In this document: positions 1 through 8,145 of the stretch, piece after piece | How positions within the stretch are numbered: the stretch's first letter is position 1 | Layout of the letters: each line of letters opens with the position of its first letter | Assembly (NCBI RefSeq): GCF_040784915.1 | Contig: NZ_CP160797.1 | Coordinates: forward strand, 1,007,001-1,071,000 | DNA length: 64,000 nucleotides | Source of the DNA: Bacillus vallismortis | GTDB taxonomy: Bacteria; Bacillota; Bacilli; Bacillales; Bacillaceae | Reading direction: 5' to 3' | Program-made: the position numbers and the translations under genes | Notes under the pieces: model-generated | Told to the model about the DNA's origin: nothing | What the model saw: only the letters and a program-made list of their open reading frames with translations | Database searches by the model: none

Positions 1-468
1 TATGCCGAGAAATTTTGGAACAAGCGCAACCCGGCTTATAAAAATTTCAGCGATAACTGCACGAATTTTATTTCTCAGTGTCTTCATGCGGGAGACGCAC
101 CGATGCGCGGCCATCCAAACAGAGGGTCAGGCTGGTGGATGAAACAAAGTTCATGGAGCTACAGCTGGACGGTGGCTCATTCTATGAAAATGTTTTTGTC
201 GAATTCAAAGGCCGGCCTGCGTGCGGTGCGGGTGAAATCAGCGGAAGAACTGGTGCCGGGTGATGTGATTTGCTATGACTTTGAAGGAGACGGCCGGTTT
301 AATCATACAACGATTGTCGTGGCGAAGGACAAAGGCAATATGCCGCTTGTTAACGCCCAGTCGTATGACAGCCGGATGAGATTTTGGTCGTATGAGGATT
401 CTACGGCATATACGCCGTCAATACGATATGCCTTTTTTCATATCGTTGATGATACGACAAAAGCATAA
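1..468 (+). CDS. yhbB: Amidase-domain protein YhbB, C-terminal part (5' end outside window)
   Basis: The gene enters from the left edge in frame 1, leaving 155 residues and a TAA stop. The visible part fits the C-terminal putative amidase domain (Amidase_6 type). It shows a Tyr-Ala-Glu-Lys-Phe-Trp start and Asp-Asn-Cys-Thr-Asn-Phe-Ile-Ser-Gln at residues 19-27, where the Cys is the likely nucleophile. A later Phe-Asn-His-Thr supplies a histidine. The family is cysteine-peptidase-like and is thought to act on peptides or cell wall; the substrate is unknown. The first residues and any signal peptide lie outside the window. The ATG codons at 78 and 103 are internal and should not be taken as starts. 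Assignment to yhbB rests on the domain plus the trmL neighbour. Confidence 0.85.
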   Translation, partial: YAEKFWNKRNPAYKNFSDNCTNFISQCLHAGDAPMRGHPNRGSGWWMKQSSWSYSWTVAHSMKMFLSNSKAGLRAVRVKSAEELVPGDVICYDFEGDGRFNHTTIVVAKDKGNMPLVNAQSYDSRMRFWSYEDSTAYTPSIRYAFFHIVDDTTKA

Positions 469-514
469 TTAATGATATAATGATGGGCGGATAAGAAAAA
501 CAGAGGTGAACATT

Positions 515-988
515 GTGGCATTACATGTCGTTTTATATCAACCAGAAATTCCCGCTAACACAGGGAATATTGCACGTACTTGTGCAGCAACCAATACAAC
601 GCTCCACCTGATTCGTCCGCTCGGCTTTTCAACAGATGATAAAATGCTGAAGCGTGCCGGGCTCGATTATTGGGAGTTTGTTAACGTTGTCTATCATGAT
701 TCGTTGGAAGAATTGTTTGAGGCATATCAAAAAGGCCAGTTTTTCTTTATTACGAAATTCGGTCAGCAGCCTCATACATCATTTGATTACACTGAGCTTG
801 ACGAAGATTATTTCTTCGTGTTCGGAAGAGAAACAAGCGGTTTGCCAAAGGATTTAATTCAAAATAATATGGACCGCTGCCTGCGTCTTCCGATGACAGA
901 GCACGTCAGATCATTAAACCTGTCCAATACCGCGGCGATTCTTATTTATGAAGCATTGCGCCAGCAAAATTACCGTGATTTAAAATAG
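515..988 (+). CDS. trmL: tRNA (cytidine/uridine-34 2'-O)-methyltransferase TrmL (CspR)
   Basis: This is a 157-residue SPOUT-class methyltransferase that 2'-O-methylates the wobble nucleotide of tRNA-Leu species using S-adenosylmethionine. The N-terminal Asn-Thr-Gly-Asn-Ile-Ala-Arg-Thr is the RNA-side motif. The C-terminal knot motifs Phe-Gly-Arg-Glu-Thr-Ser-Gly-Leu-Pro and Ser-Leu-Asn-Leu-Ser-Asn-Thr-Ala form the cofactor pocket, and the length is typical. I chose GTG at 515 because AGAGGTG at 502-508 is correctly spaced; the in-frame GTG at 506 lies inside that Shine-Dalgarno sequence. A strong terminator follows. The old name cspR (cold shock protein homologue) reflects an early misassignment. 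Confidence 0.93.
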   Translation: MALHVVLYQPEIPANTGNIARTCAATNTTLHLIRPLGFSTDDKMLKRAGLDYWEFVNVVYHDSLEELFEAYQKGQFFFITKFGQQPHTSFDYTELDEDYFFVFGRETSGLPKDLIQNNMDRCLRLPMTEHVRSLNLSNTAAILIYEALRQQNYRDLK

Positions 989-990
989 TG

Positions 991-1025
991 AAAAAACCCG
1001 CTCATCAATGATGGGCGGGTTTTTT
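991..1025 (+). terminator. Terminator after trmL
   Basis: A GC-rich stem (AACCCGC.CATCA paired with TGATG.GCGGGTT) is followed by a run of T and begins just past the trmL stop. Confidence 0.9.
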
Positions 1026-1059
1026 ATGTTATTAGGGATGCTTTGTTTTGTATTTGGGC

Positions 1060-1088
1060 TTAACAACGTAACAGTGTTATGTTACAAT
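1060..1088 (+). promoter_or_regulatory. Sigma A-type promoter for yhbD-yhbE-yhbF
   Basis: TTAACA (1060-1065) and TACAAT (1083-1088) are separated by 17 bp, 25 bp before the yhbD start codon. It lies downstream of the trmL terminator, so it should start the yhbDEF unit. Confidence 0.6.
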
Positions 1089-1112
1089 GAATCCATCGAA
1101 GGAGCTGGACCT

Positions 1113-1754
1113 ATGGAAGAACAATTAATCTCTAAAAAAGAATTACTTGAAAAAACATCGATTTCTTACGGTCAACTGTATCGGTGGAAGCGGAAAAACT
1201 TAATTCCTGAGGAATGGTTTATTCGCAAGTCCACATTTACAGGGCAAGAGACGTTTTTTCCGAGAGAGGATATTTTAAAACGCATTTCAATGATTCAAAA
1301 GATGAAGGAAAATTTGTCACTGGATGAAATGAGGGAAATGCTGTCGCCGAAAATGAAGGATGTCAGCATGACCGCTGATGATTTGATTCATAAAGGTTTG
1401 ATTTCAAGGACTGCTCTTGATGTCTTTTCAGAAGGCGGCGAGAATTCGGTTTTTTCTTCACGTGATCTGCTTTCGCTGTATGTGCTTGAAGGGCTGCTGC
1501 AGTCCGGAAATGTGAGCTTGGCAGAAGCGAAAATGGCTGCAGGGGTGTTAAAGCAGCATGATACTGAAGAGATCAAGAAACAGACGGAGCTGATTATGCT
1601 GCGGAAGCTCGGTGTCACAACTTGTTTTATAGCGGCCGCGGCGGACAGCATTCTATTTGAGTCATCCGTCAAGGTTGTGGAACGGGTAGATTTAGCTAAG
1701 GCGTCAGAGGAATTAAAAACAACATATATGCAGGAGGGCCATCAATGGATGTAA
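1113..1754 (+). CDS. yhbD: YhbD, MerR-like helix-turn-helix protein (DUF4004 family)
   Basis: The product has 213 residues. The first ~60 residues look like a winged helix-turn-helix of MerR type ([10 protein letters not shown] and Phe-Pro-Arg-Glu-Asp-Ile). The rest is helical with no enzymatic motif. It precedes two bactofilin genes, overlapping the first by 10 bp, so the three are probably one operon. A role in controlling or assembling the bactofilins is inference only. I used ATG at 1113, which follows GAAGGAGC and the promoter at 1060-1088. The longer frame beginning at 1008 runs through the trmL terminator and is not credible. Confidence 0.85.
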   Translation: MEEQLISKKELLEKTSISYGQLYRWKRKNLIPEEWFIRKSTFTGQETFFPREDILKRISMIQKMKENLSLDEMREMLSPKMKDVSMTADDLIHKGLISRTALDVFSEGGENSVFSSRDLLSLYVLEGLLQSGNVSLAEAKMAAGVLKQHDTEEIKKQTELIMLRKLGVTTCFIAAAADSILFESSVKVVERVDLAKASEELKTTYMQEGHQWM

Positions 1755-2458
1755 TGGAAAAGCTGGTGATAAACGGATCAGGAAGTTCAAAGGGAGGAAC
1801 GTTTCAATCAGTTGAGATTAACGGCAGCGGAACAGTGGCAGGGGACGTAGAGTGTGAGACTTTTTCTTTTAACGGAACTGGAAAAGCTGACGGCAGCGTC
1901 AAAGCGAAAGCGGTAACCATCAGCGGTTCAGGTAAGATACATGGAGACGTTGAAGCAGAATCTATTCGGATTAACGGAACAGGTTTAATTGAGGGAGAGG
2001 TATCTGCAAAACAATTGAATATCGCTGGATCATCGACATTTGGCGGTACAGTCAAGGCTGATGACATTGTCATTAGCGGAAAAGCAGTCATGGAAGCGGA
2101 TTGTGAAACGGAAACCTTTCAATCGGAAGGGAAATGCAACATCAGCGGGCTCTTAAATGCTGACCAAGTGATTATAAAGCTTTCTGCCGGGGAAAGTAAT
2201 GTGCGTGAAATTGGCTGCCGCCATCTTCAAGTGACTGGCAGAAAAGGGATGCTGACCTTGCTCAGACTGTTGCCGCAGCCTGTTTTAACGGCTGAACTGA
2301 TTGAAGGGGACGTGATTGAGCTGACAAATACAAAGGCGAAAACCGTGCGAGGAAATAAAGTGAAAATCGGACCGAATTGCCAGATTGAAACCGTGGAATA
2401 CAGCGGGGACTATACTTGTGATCCGAGCGCATCGGTAGAAACATGCACGAAGATGTGA
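1745..2458 (+). CDS. bacE: Bactofilin BacE (YhbE)
   Basis: The 237-residue protein is built from short repeats of about 18-20 residues with recurrent Ile-Asn-Gly-(Ser/Thr)-Gly and Gly-Asp-Val segments. This is the right-handed beta-helix pattern of bactofilins (polymer-forming cytoskeletal, DUF583). There is no signal peptide or membrane segment. In B. subtilis the YhbE/YhbF pair is reported to be needed for swimming motility and flagellar assembly. The ATG at 1745 overlaps the yhbD end and follows AGGAGGGCC. BacF follows after 11 bp and shares the repeat pattern and the C-terminal Gly-Asp.Tyr/Glu-Cys-Asp tail, so the two are paralogues. Confidence 0.88.
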   Translation: MDVMEKLVINGSGSSKGGTFQSVEINGSGTVAGDVECETFSFNGTGKADGSVKAKAVTISGSGKIHGDVEAESIRINGTGLIEGEVSAKQLNIAGSSTFGGTVKADDIVISGKAVMEADCETETFQSEGKCNISGLLNADQVIIKLSAGESNVREIGCRHLQVTGRKGMLTLLRLLPQPVLTAELIEGDVIELTNTKAKTVRGNKVKIGPNCQIETVEYSGDYTCDPSASVETCTKM

Positions 2459-2469
2459 GGAGGATCGTA

Positions 2470-3177
2470 ATGGAGACAACAAAATTGGGAAATTTAAAAT
2501 TATATGGCGCCGGTCACGCTGCAGGAGGCGCATATCACCATGTCAGCATCAAAGGAGAAGGTGTGGTCGGTGAAGGGCTGTCTGCCGCGGGCTGCCGCAT
2601 ATTCGGAACAGGATGTTTTCTCGGGAAAGCAGAGACTGATCGGCTGCGTGTGTATGGAGAAAGTGAGTTTAAAGGCGATCTGACAGCCGGCAGAATCAAT
2701 GTATACGGCACAATGAAAGTAAGCGGTTCACTTCAATTTGATCGATTCAATCTGAAAGGTTTGACTGAAATTGGCGGGAATATGACTGGAGAATCGTGCG
2801 ATGTGAAAGGGAAGCTTAGCGTCAAAGGCGATTGTGAAACAGAAATGTTCCATGTCACAGGCTGCGTTGATGTGTCAGGATTATTGAATGCGGGTGACAT
2901 TAAGCTTGGATTGAGCCATGATGTAAGCTATGTGCGGGAAATCGGCGGAACAACAATAATAGTGAAAAGACGCGCGAGCTTTTTTAAACGGAAGAATACA
3001 AAACTGATTGCCAATGTCATAGAAGGAGATCAGGTTTATTTGGAGAATACCGAGGCGGCAGTTGTCAGGGGAAAAGAAGTGATCATCGGGCCGGGCTGCA
3101 GCATCGGAACAATTGAGTACAAAAACAAATACGAATGCGATCATCATTCAAAGGTTAAAGAAAAAATAAAACTGTAA
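2470..3177 (+). CDS. bacF: Bactofilin BacF (YhbF)
   Basis: The 235-residue bactofilin is a paralogue of the upstream gene. It has the same ladder of beta-strand repeats (Val-Tyr-Gly-Thr-Met-Lys-Val-Ser-Gly; Lys-Gly-Asp-Cys-Glu-Thr-Glu) and a similar tail ending in Ile-Glu-Tyr-Lys. It probably co-polymerises with BacE and acts in the same motility function. I used ATG at 2470 after GAGGAGGATC. The frame extends back to 2443, but that part overlaps bacE and lacks a ribosome site. A terminator follows at 3196. Confidence 0.87.
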   Translation: METTKLGNLKLYGAGHAAGGAYHHVSIKGEGVVGEGLSAAGCRIFGTGCFLGKAETDRLRVYGESEFKGDLTAGRINVYGTMKVSGSLQFDRFNLKGLTEIGGNMTGESCDVKGKLSVKGDCETEMFHVTGCVDVSGLLNAGDIKLGLSHDVSYVREIGGTTIIVKRRASFFKRKNTKLIANVIEGDQVYLENTEAAVVRGKEVIIGPGCSIGTIEYKNKYECDHHSKVKEKIKL

Positions 3178-3195
3178 AACACTGTTCTGTTATAC

Positions 3196-3230
3196 AAAAA
3201 GGGTGCTCTTATGAGGAGCACCCTTTTTTT
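3196..3230. terminator. Bidirectional terminator between bacF and a small convergent gene
   Basis: GGGTGCTC pairs with GAGCACCC around a short loop. Runs of A and T lie on the two sides, so the hairpin can stop transcripts from both directions. Confidence 0.85.
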
Positions 3231-3318
3231 ATTCTTTTCCCGGCTTGCTTTCGTACCCTGCGGTAAAAATTGATACTAAAAAAGTGACAATGACACCCAT
3301 CATGATGATTGTATTCAC
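3229..3318 (-). CDS. Small predicted membrane peptide, 29 residues
   Basis: A GTG-started frame of 29 codons follows a strong GGGGGAGA site on the minus strand. After Met-Asn-Thr it encodes a single hydrophobic stretch (about residues 4-19, rich in Ile, Val, Met and Phe), then a short polar tail ending Ser-Lys-Pro-Gly-Lys-Glu. This is the layout of a bitopic membrane microprotein. Its stop falls at the edge of the shared terminator. I do not recognise the family. Support comes from the ribosome site, the TM segment and the terminator. Confidence 0.55.
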   Translation of the reverse strand: MNTIIMMGVIVTFLVSIFTAGYESKPGKE

Positions 3319-3528
3319 CGTCTCTCCCCCTCTTCAATTTTTCCGTGCTGCCTGAGTCTGGATGATTCTGTTATTTTCTTTATTATGAACGGTCGCGGTC
3401 TGCCTTGTCAACGCCCGTGTAAGCATCTTTATTTTAAGAAACCAAAGCATGTATCACGAGATGGCGGCATAGATTGTATCAAAGTACCTTATTTGCATAG
3501 CGCATCAAACATGATGGAGGAGGTCCTT

Positions 3529-5424
3529 ATGGATATATTAAAGAAAATTGAACAGTACAGAGAGGAAGAGCAGCGGCTGAAATGGGAAGGAACATTCGCC
3601 GATTATTTGGAGATTATTAAAGAAAATCCAATGGTCGCGCAATCTGCTCATTCTCGTGTTTTTAATATGATAAAAGACAGCGGGATAGAGGAGGTCGACG
3701 GGCGGAAGAAGTACAGCTTTTTTGACCGTGAGCTGTTCGGGCTTGAGGAATCACTGGAGCGTCTTGTGGAAGAGTATTTTCATCCGGCCGCGAAAAGGCT
3801 TGATGTCAGAAAGCGGATTCTATTGCTGATGGGGCCTGTGAGCGGCGGTAAATCAACGCTGGTCACGATGCTTAAAAAAGGTCTCGAAGCGTACACGCTG
3901 ACGGATAATGGTGCCGTATATGCGATTAAAGGCTGCCCGATGCACGAGGACCCTCTACATTTAATCCCCCATCATTTGCGAGATGACTTTTACAGAGAGT
4001 ACGGCATAAGAATAGAAGGAAGTCTTTCTCCTTTAAATGTCATGAGGCTGGAGGAAGAGTACGGAGGAAGAATTGAGGATGTGAAGGTTGAGCGCATTTT
4101 CTTTTCAGAAGATAAGCGTACGGGAATCGGAACATTCAGCCCATCTGATCCGAAGTCTCAGGATATTGCCGATTTGACGGGAAGTATTGATTTCTCAACC
4201 ATTGCCGAATACGGTTCAGAATCGGATCCGCGTGCTTATCGGTTTGACGGGGAGCTGAATAAAGCCAACCGCGGGATGATGGAGTTTCAGGAGATGCTGA
4301 AATGTGATGAGAAATTTCTCTGGCATTTGCTTTCATTGACACAGGAAGGGAATTTTAAAGCCGGGCGATTTGCGTTAATTTCTGCTGATGAGCTGATCGT
4401 GGCTCACACGAATGAAACGGAGTATCGCTCATTTATTTCTAATAAGAAGAATGAAGCCCTGCACTCAAGAATCATTGTGATGCCGGTTCCTTATAATTTG
4501 AAAGTGTCTGAGGAAGAGAGAATTTATGAAAAAATGATCGCCGAGAGCGATGTGTCGGATGTTCACATCGCCCCGCATACGTTGAAGGTCGCTGCAATGT
4601 TCTCGATTCTCACCCGATTAAAAGAGCCTAAAAGGTCAGATATTGATCTGGTTAAAAAAATGAGACTGTATGATGGAGAAAGTGTGGAAGGATATAATTC
4701 TGTCGACGTTGAGGACATGAAAAAAGAATATCATGATGAAGGCATGAGCGGCATTGATCCGCGGTACGTGATCAATCGGATTTCTTCAACGATTATCAGA
4801 AAAAATATGGAATCGATTAATTCACTTGATGTTCTACGTTCCTTAAAAGAAGGTCTTGATCAGCATCCTTCGATTTCAAGCGAGGACAGGGAGAGGTTTT
4901 TGAATTTTATTTCTGCCGCCCGCAAGGAATATGACGACATTGCGAAAAAGGAAGTTCAAAAAGCGTTTGTGTATTCATATGAAGAATCAGCAAAAACACT
5001 TATGGACAATTACCTTGATAACGTAGAGGCTTATTGCAATAAAAACAAGCTGCGTGATCCTTTGACAGGAGAAGAAATGAACCCTGACGAAAAGCTGATG
5101 AGATCAATCGAAGAGCAGATCGGCATTTCGGAAAACGCCAAAAAAGCGTTCCGTGAAGAAATCTTAATCCGCATCTCGGCCTATGCGAGAAAAGGAAAGC
5201 GGTTTGATTACAATTCTCATGAAAGACTGCGTGAAGCGATTCAGAAAAAGTTGTTTGCTGATCTGAAGGATGTCGTTAAAATTACGACTTCAACCAAAAC
5301 GCCGGATGAGCAGCAGCTGAAAAAGGTAAATGAAGTCGTGGCCCGTTTAATTGATGAGCACGGCTACAACTCGACGAGCGCCAATGAGCTGCTGAAATAT
5401 GTCGGCAGCCTGCTGAACCGATAA
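3529..5424 (+). CDS. prkA: PrkA, AAA+ serine protein kinase/protease-like sporulation protein
   Basis: The 631-residue protein has an N-terminal AAA+ module with Walker A Gly-Pro-Val-Ser-Gly-Gly-Lys-Ser-Thr at residues 102-110. The C-terminal region matches the PrkA domain. It has been described as a serine kinase linked to sporulation, and AAA+ protease activity has also been proposed. I chose ATG at 3529 because GGAGGAGG precedes it; the frame reaches back to 3385 without a ribosome site. yhbH follows 179 bp downstream beyond a hairpin. PrkA, YhbH and SpoVR co-occur widely, as YeaG, YeaH and YcgB do in E. coli. SpoVR is encoded at 48.5 kb in this window. Confidence 0.93.
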   Translation: MDILKKIEQYREEEQRLKWEGTFADYLEIIKENPMVAQSAHSRVFNMIKDSGIEEVDGRKKYSFFDRELFGLEESLERLVEEYFHPAAKRLDVRKRILLLMGPVSGGKSTLVTMLKKGLEAYTLTDNGAVYAIKGCPMHEDPLHLIPHHLRDDFYREYGIRIEGSLSPLNVMRLEEEYGGRIEDVKVERIFFSEDKRTGIGTFSPSDPKSQDIADLTGSIDFSTIAEYGSESDPRAYRFDGELNKANRGMMEFQEMLKCDEKFLWHLLSLTQEGNFKAGRFALISADELIVAHTNETEYRSFISNKKNEALHSRIIVMPVPYNLKVSEEERIYEKMIAESDVSDVHIAPHTLKVAAMFSILTRLKEPKRSDIDLVKKMRLYDGESVEGYNSVDVEDMKKEYHDEGMSGIDPRYVINRISSTIIRKNMESINSLDVLRSLKEGLDQHPSISSEDRERFLNFISAARKEYDDIAKKEVQKAFVYSYEESAKTLMDNYLDNVEAYCNKNKLRDPLTGEEMNPDEKLMRSIEEQIGISENAKKAFREEILIRISAYARKGKRFDYNSHERLREAIQKKLFADLKDVVKITTSTKTPDEQQLKKVNEVVARLIDEHGYNSTSANELLKYVGSLLNR

Positions 5425-5432
5425 GCAACGTG

Positions 5433-5460
5433 ACCCGTCCGAATAGGGCGGGTTATTTTG
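5433..5460 (+). terminator. Terminator after prkA
   Basis: An ACCCG..CC / GG.CGGGT stem is followed by a T-rich stretch directly after the prkA stop. It separates prkA from yhbH. Confidence 0.7.
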
Positions 5461-5603
5461 TCCCATTTTCTAAATAGTTTGTCAATTAACCGTACTTTTG
5501 TGCATATGATGAATATAAATCTTTTCGAAAGACTTGTTTCATAATCCCGCACAAGCAGGAATACGTATGTATCACGACCACAAATGGTTAAGGAGGGGAA
5601 TTC

Positions 5604-6782
5604 ATGTCCCAAAATGACAGCGGCCATTTTTTGATTTCTGAGGAAAACTGGTCCCTCCATCGCAAAGGCTTTGATGACCAGCAGCGTCACCAGAAAAAAG
5701 TGCAGGAAGCGATCAAAAACAATCTTCCGGACCTCGTGACTGAGGAAAGCATTATTATGTCCAACGGAAAAGATGTAGTGAAGATCCCGATCCGTTCACT
5801 TGATGAGTATAAAATTCGTTATAACTATGATAAAAATAAACACGTAGGCCAAGGAGAAGGCGACAGCCAGGTTGGAGATGTCGTGGCCCGGGATGGATCA
5901 GACAAAAAACAGGGACCCGGAAAAGGGCAGGGCGCCGGTGACCAGGCAGGCGAAGATTATTATGAAGCAGAAGTTTCATTAATGGATTTAGAAGAAGCGC
6001 TTTTTAAGGAATTAGAACTCCCGAATCTCCAGCAAAAAGAGCGGGACAATATCATTCATACAGATATTGAGTTTAATGATATCCGTAAGACAGGGTTAAC
6101 CGGTAATATAGATAAGAAAAGAACAATGATGTCAGCTTTTAAACGAAACGCGATGTCAGGAAAGCCGTCGTTCTATCCGATTTACCCGGAGGACTTGAAG
6201 TATAAGACATGGAATGACATAACAAAGCCCCAGTCAAAGGCTGTCGTCTTAGCGATGATGGATACAAGCGGCAGTATGGGTGTTTGGGAAAAATACATGG
6301 CCAGAAGCTTCTTTTTCTGGATGACCCGTTTTTTGCGGACGAAATATGAGACTGTAGAAATTGAATTTATTGCCCATCATACAGAAGCGAGAGTCGTTTC
6401 GGAAGAGGACTTTTTCTCAAAGGGAGAAAGCGGCGGAACAATCTGTTCTTCCGTATACCGAAAGTCGCTTGAGCTGATTGATGAAAAGTACAATCCCGCC
6501 CGCTATAATATTTACCCGTTTCATTTTTCTGACGGTGACAACCTGACATCTGATAACGCGCGCTGTGTGAAATTGGTCAATGATATTATGAAGAAAGCGA
6601 ATCTTTTCTGCTACGGAGAAGTCAATCAGTACAACAGGCATTCAACGTTAATGTCTGCATACAAAAATGTGAAAGACGATAAATTTAAGTACTATATTTT
6701 AAAACAGAAGTCTGACGTTTTTCAGGCTTTGAAGAACTTTTTCAAAAATGAAGAATCTGGCGTAAGCCACCAATTTTCGTAA
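5604..6782 (+). CDS. yhbH: YhbH, DUF444/UPF0229 protein with a VWA-like domain
   Basis: The product has 392 residues. The first ~110 are charged and low in complexity, including a Gly/Gln/Asp-rich stretch at about 88-115. The C-terminal half is von Willebrand A-like, with a metal-site motif Asp-Thr-Ser-Gly-Ser-Met-Gly near residue 224. This is the usual architecture of the YeaH/YhbH family, which accompanies PrkA kinases. In B. subtilis the gene belongs to sporulation expression. The ATG at 5604 follows GGAGGGG. An 11-base identity with the prkA upstream region is noted in the findings. The molecular function is unknown. Confidence 0.9.
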   Translation: MSQNDSGHFLISEENWSLHRKGFDDQQRHQKKVQEAIKNNLPDLVTEESIIMSNGKDVVKIPIRSLDEYKIRYNYDKNKHVGQGEGDSQVGDVVARDGSDKKQGPGKGQGAGDQAGEDYYEAEVSLMDLEEALFKELELPNLQQKERDNIIHTDIEFNDIRKTGLTGNIDKKRTMMSAFKRNAMSGKPSFYPIYPEDLKYKTWNDITKPQSKAVVLAMMDTSGSMGVWEKYMARSFFFWMTRFLRTKYETVEIEFIAHHTEARVVSEEDFFSKGESGGTICSSVYRKSLELIDEKYNPARYNIYPFHFSDGDNLTSDNARCVKLVNDIMKKANLFCYGEVNQYNRHSTLMSAYKNVKDDKFKYYILKQKSDVFQALKNFFKNEESGVSHQFS

Positions 6783-6784
6783 TG

Positions 6785-6811
6785 AAAAGCCCATTTAAGG
6801 GCTTTTTTTAA
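6785..6811 (+). terminator. Terminator after yhbH
   Basis: AAAAGCCC and GGGCTTTT form a stem with an ATTTAA loop and a T tail immediately after the stop codon. Confidence 0.8.
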
Positions 6812-6870
6812 TTTAATAAAAGTAAGAAAACGGTTGCGGAAAAAATACGAGAAAAAAAGATATTTTTCCT

Positions 6871-6899
6871 TTGACAAATCTCCTTTCATTTATTAATAT
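6871..6899 (+). promoter_or_regulatory. Sigma A-type promoter for yhbI
   Basis: TTGACA (6871-6876), 17 bp, then TAATAT (6894-6899), about 40 bp before the yhbI start. An adjoining self-binding site would be expected for a MarR regulator, but I could not define it. Confidence 0.65.
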
Positions 6900-6941
6900 T
6901 TTATCTTGTGAACTATTATTGAGGATTGAGGTGAAAAGGAG

Positions 6942-7400
6942 TTGACTGAATCAGAACGTGCTTTGCTCACTTTTGAACAGCTCTTCGATACGTCTCGGGC
7001 AATTTATAAAAAACAGAAGAAGATATTGGAGATTGTGCTTGAGCCTTTTGATATTACAGTCCTTCAATACTTGCTGATGTTTAAAATTCATCAAAGCGGA
7101 AGTACCCCGTTAAGCAAGCTGGCAATGTCGCTTGATCTTAAGCCTGCTTCTGTGACGCGGATGACGGATATTCTGTATAAGCGCCAATTGATGAATCGAT
7201 ATGACAGTCCTGATGACCGCCGTATCGTTATGATTCAGTTAACCGAAGAGGGGGAAGAACTGCTAGAAAAAGCCGCTGTACATTATGCGAAAATGGGTGC
7301 GGGTTTGTACCAAAAGCTTGATACATCCCAGCTTCAATATTTGCGTAAGCTTGCCGGAAGCTTAACGAAGATTGCTGAAGGCTGTTCAGAAAAGCGGTAA
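6942..7400 (+). CDS. yhbI: YhbI, MarR-family transcriptional regulator
   Basis: The 152-residue protein has a winged helix-turn-helix core at about residues 45-100 (Leu-Ser-Lys-Leu-Ala-Met-Ser-Leu, Asp-Asp-Arg-Arg in the wing) and helical ends, typical of MarR dimers. The TTG at 6942 follows AAAAGGAG. It heads a cluster with a membrane-fusion adaptor, a 14-TM transporter and a flavodoxin-like protein. By analogy with similar clusters it probably represses this unit until a toxic aromatic or quinone-like compound binds. The inducer is not known from the sequence. Confidence 0.87.
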   Translation: MTESERALLTFEQLFDTSRAIYKKQKKILEIVLEPFDITVLQYLLMFKIHQSGSTPLSKLAMSLDLKPASVTRMTDILYKRQLMNRYDSPDDRRIVMIQLTEEGEELLEKAAVHYAKMGAGLYQKLDTSQLQYLRKLAGSLTKIAEGCSEKR

Positions 7401-7472
7401 TGAAAAACTTCTCACATATTTTCACCACCATTCCGCAAAATGATAGAGGATGAAACGAAAGGAGAAAACAAA

Positions 7473-8105
7473 ATGAACAGAGGACGTTTAATTCTGACCA
7501 ACATTATCGGTTTGATTGTTGTTCTTGCAATTATAGGCGGAGGTGCTTATTACTATTATCAAAGCACTAACTTTATCAAAACAGACGAAGCGAAAGTAGC
7601 CGGCGATATGGCTGCTATTACAGCTCCAGCAGCAGGCAAAGTATCTGACTGGGATCTTGAAGAAGGAAAAACAGTCAAAAAAGGCGACACAGTTGCAAAA
7701 ATCAAAGGTGAACAATCTGTTGACGTAAAATCCATCATGGATGGAACAATTGTGAAAAACGAAGTGAAAAACGGACAAACTGTACAAGCTGGCACAACAA
7801 TTGCCCAAACCATTGACATGGATCACCTGTACATCACTGCGAATATTAAAGAAACAGATATTGCGGATGTTGAAGTAGGCAATAGTGTAGACGTTGTCGT
7901 TGATGGAGAACCTAACACAACATTTGACGGTACTGTAGAAGAAATCGGTTATGCGACAAATTCAACTTTTGATATGCTTCCATCTGCAAATTCAAGCGGC
8001 AACTATACAAAAATAACGCAAAAAGTTCCAGTGAAAATTTCAATCAAAAACCCATCTGATAAGGTGCTTCCTGGTATGAATGCATCTGTTAAAATTTCTG
8101 AGTAA
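7473..8105 (+). CDS. yhbJ: YhbJ, HlyD/EmrA-type efflux adaptor
   Basis: The 210-residue protein has one N-terminal membrane helix (about residues 8-29). It is followed by a biotinyl-lipoyl-like HlyD domain with two halves around Lys-Val-Ser-Asp-Trp and Gly-Thr-Ile-Val-Lys-Asn, then a beta-barrel region. It resembles a short EmrA adaptor without the long coiled coil. The next gene is an EmrB-like transporter, so the pair should form an export complex in the membrane of this Gram-positive cell. I used ATG at 7473 after AAAGGAGAAAAC. The in-frame ATG at 7440 has no ribosome site. Confidence 0.87.
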   Translation: MNRGRLILTNIIGLIVVLAIIGGGAYYYYQSTNFIKTDEAKVAGDMAAITAPAAGKVSDWDLEEGKTVKKGDTVAKIKGEQSVDVKSIMDGTIVKNEVKNGQTVQAGTTIAQTIDMDHLYITANIKETDIADVEVGNSVDVVVDGEPNTTFDGTVEEIGYATNSTFDMLPSANSSGNYTKITQKVPVKISIKNPSDKVLPGMNASVKISE

Positions 8106-8145
8106 AACAGATCAGTCATCAAACCATGAAAGGAGGTTGTCTTAG

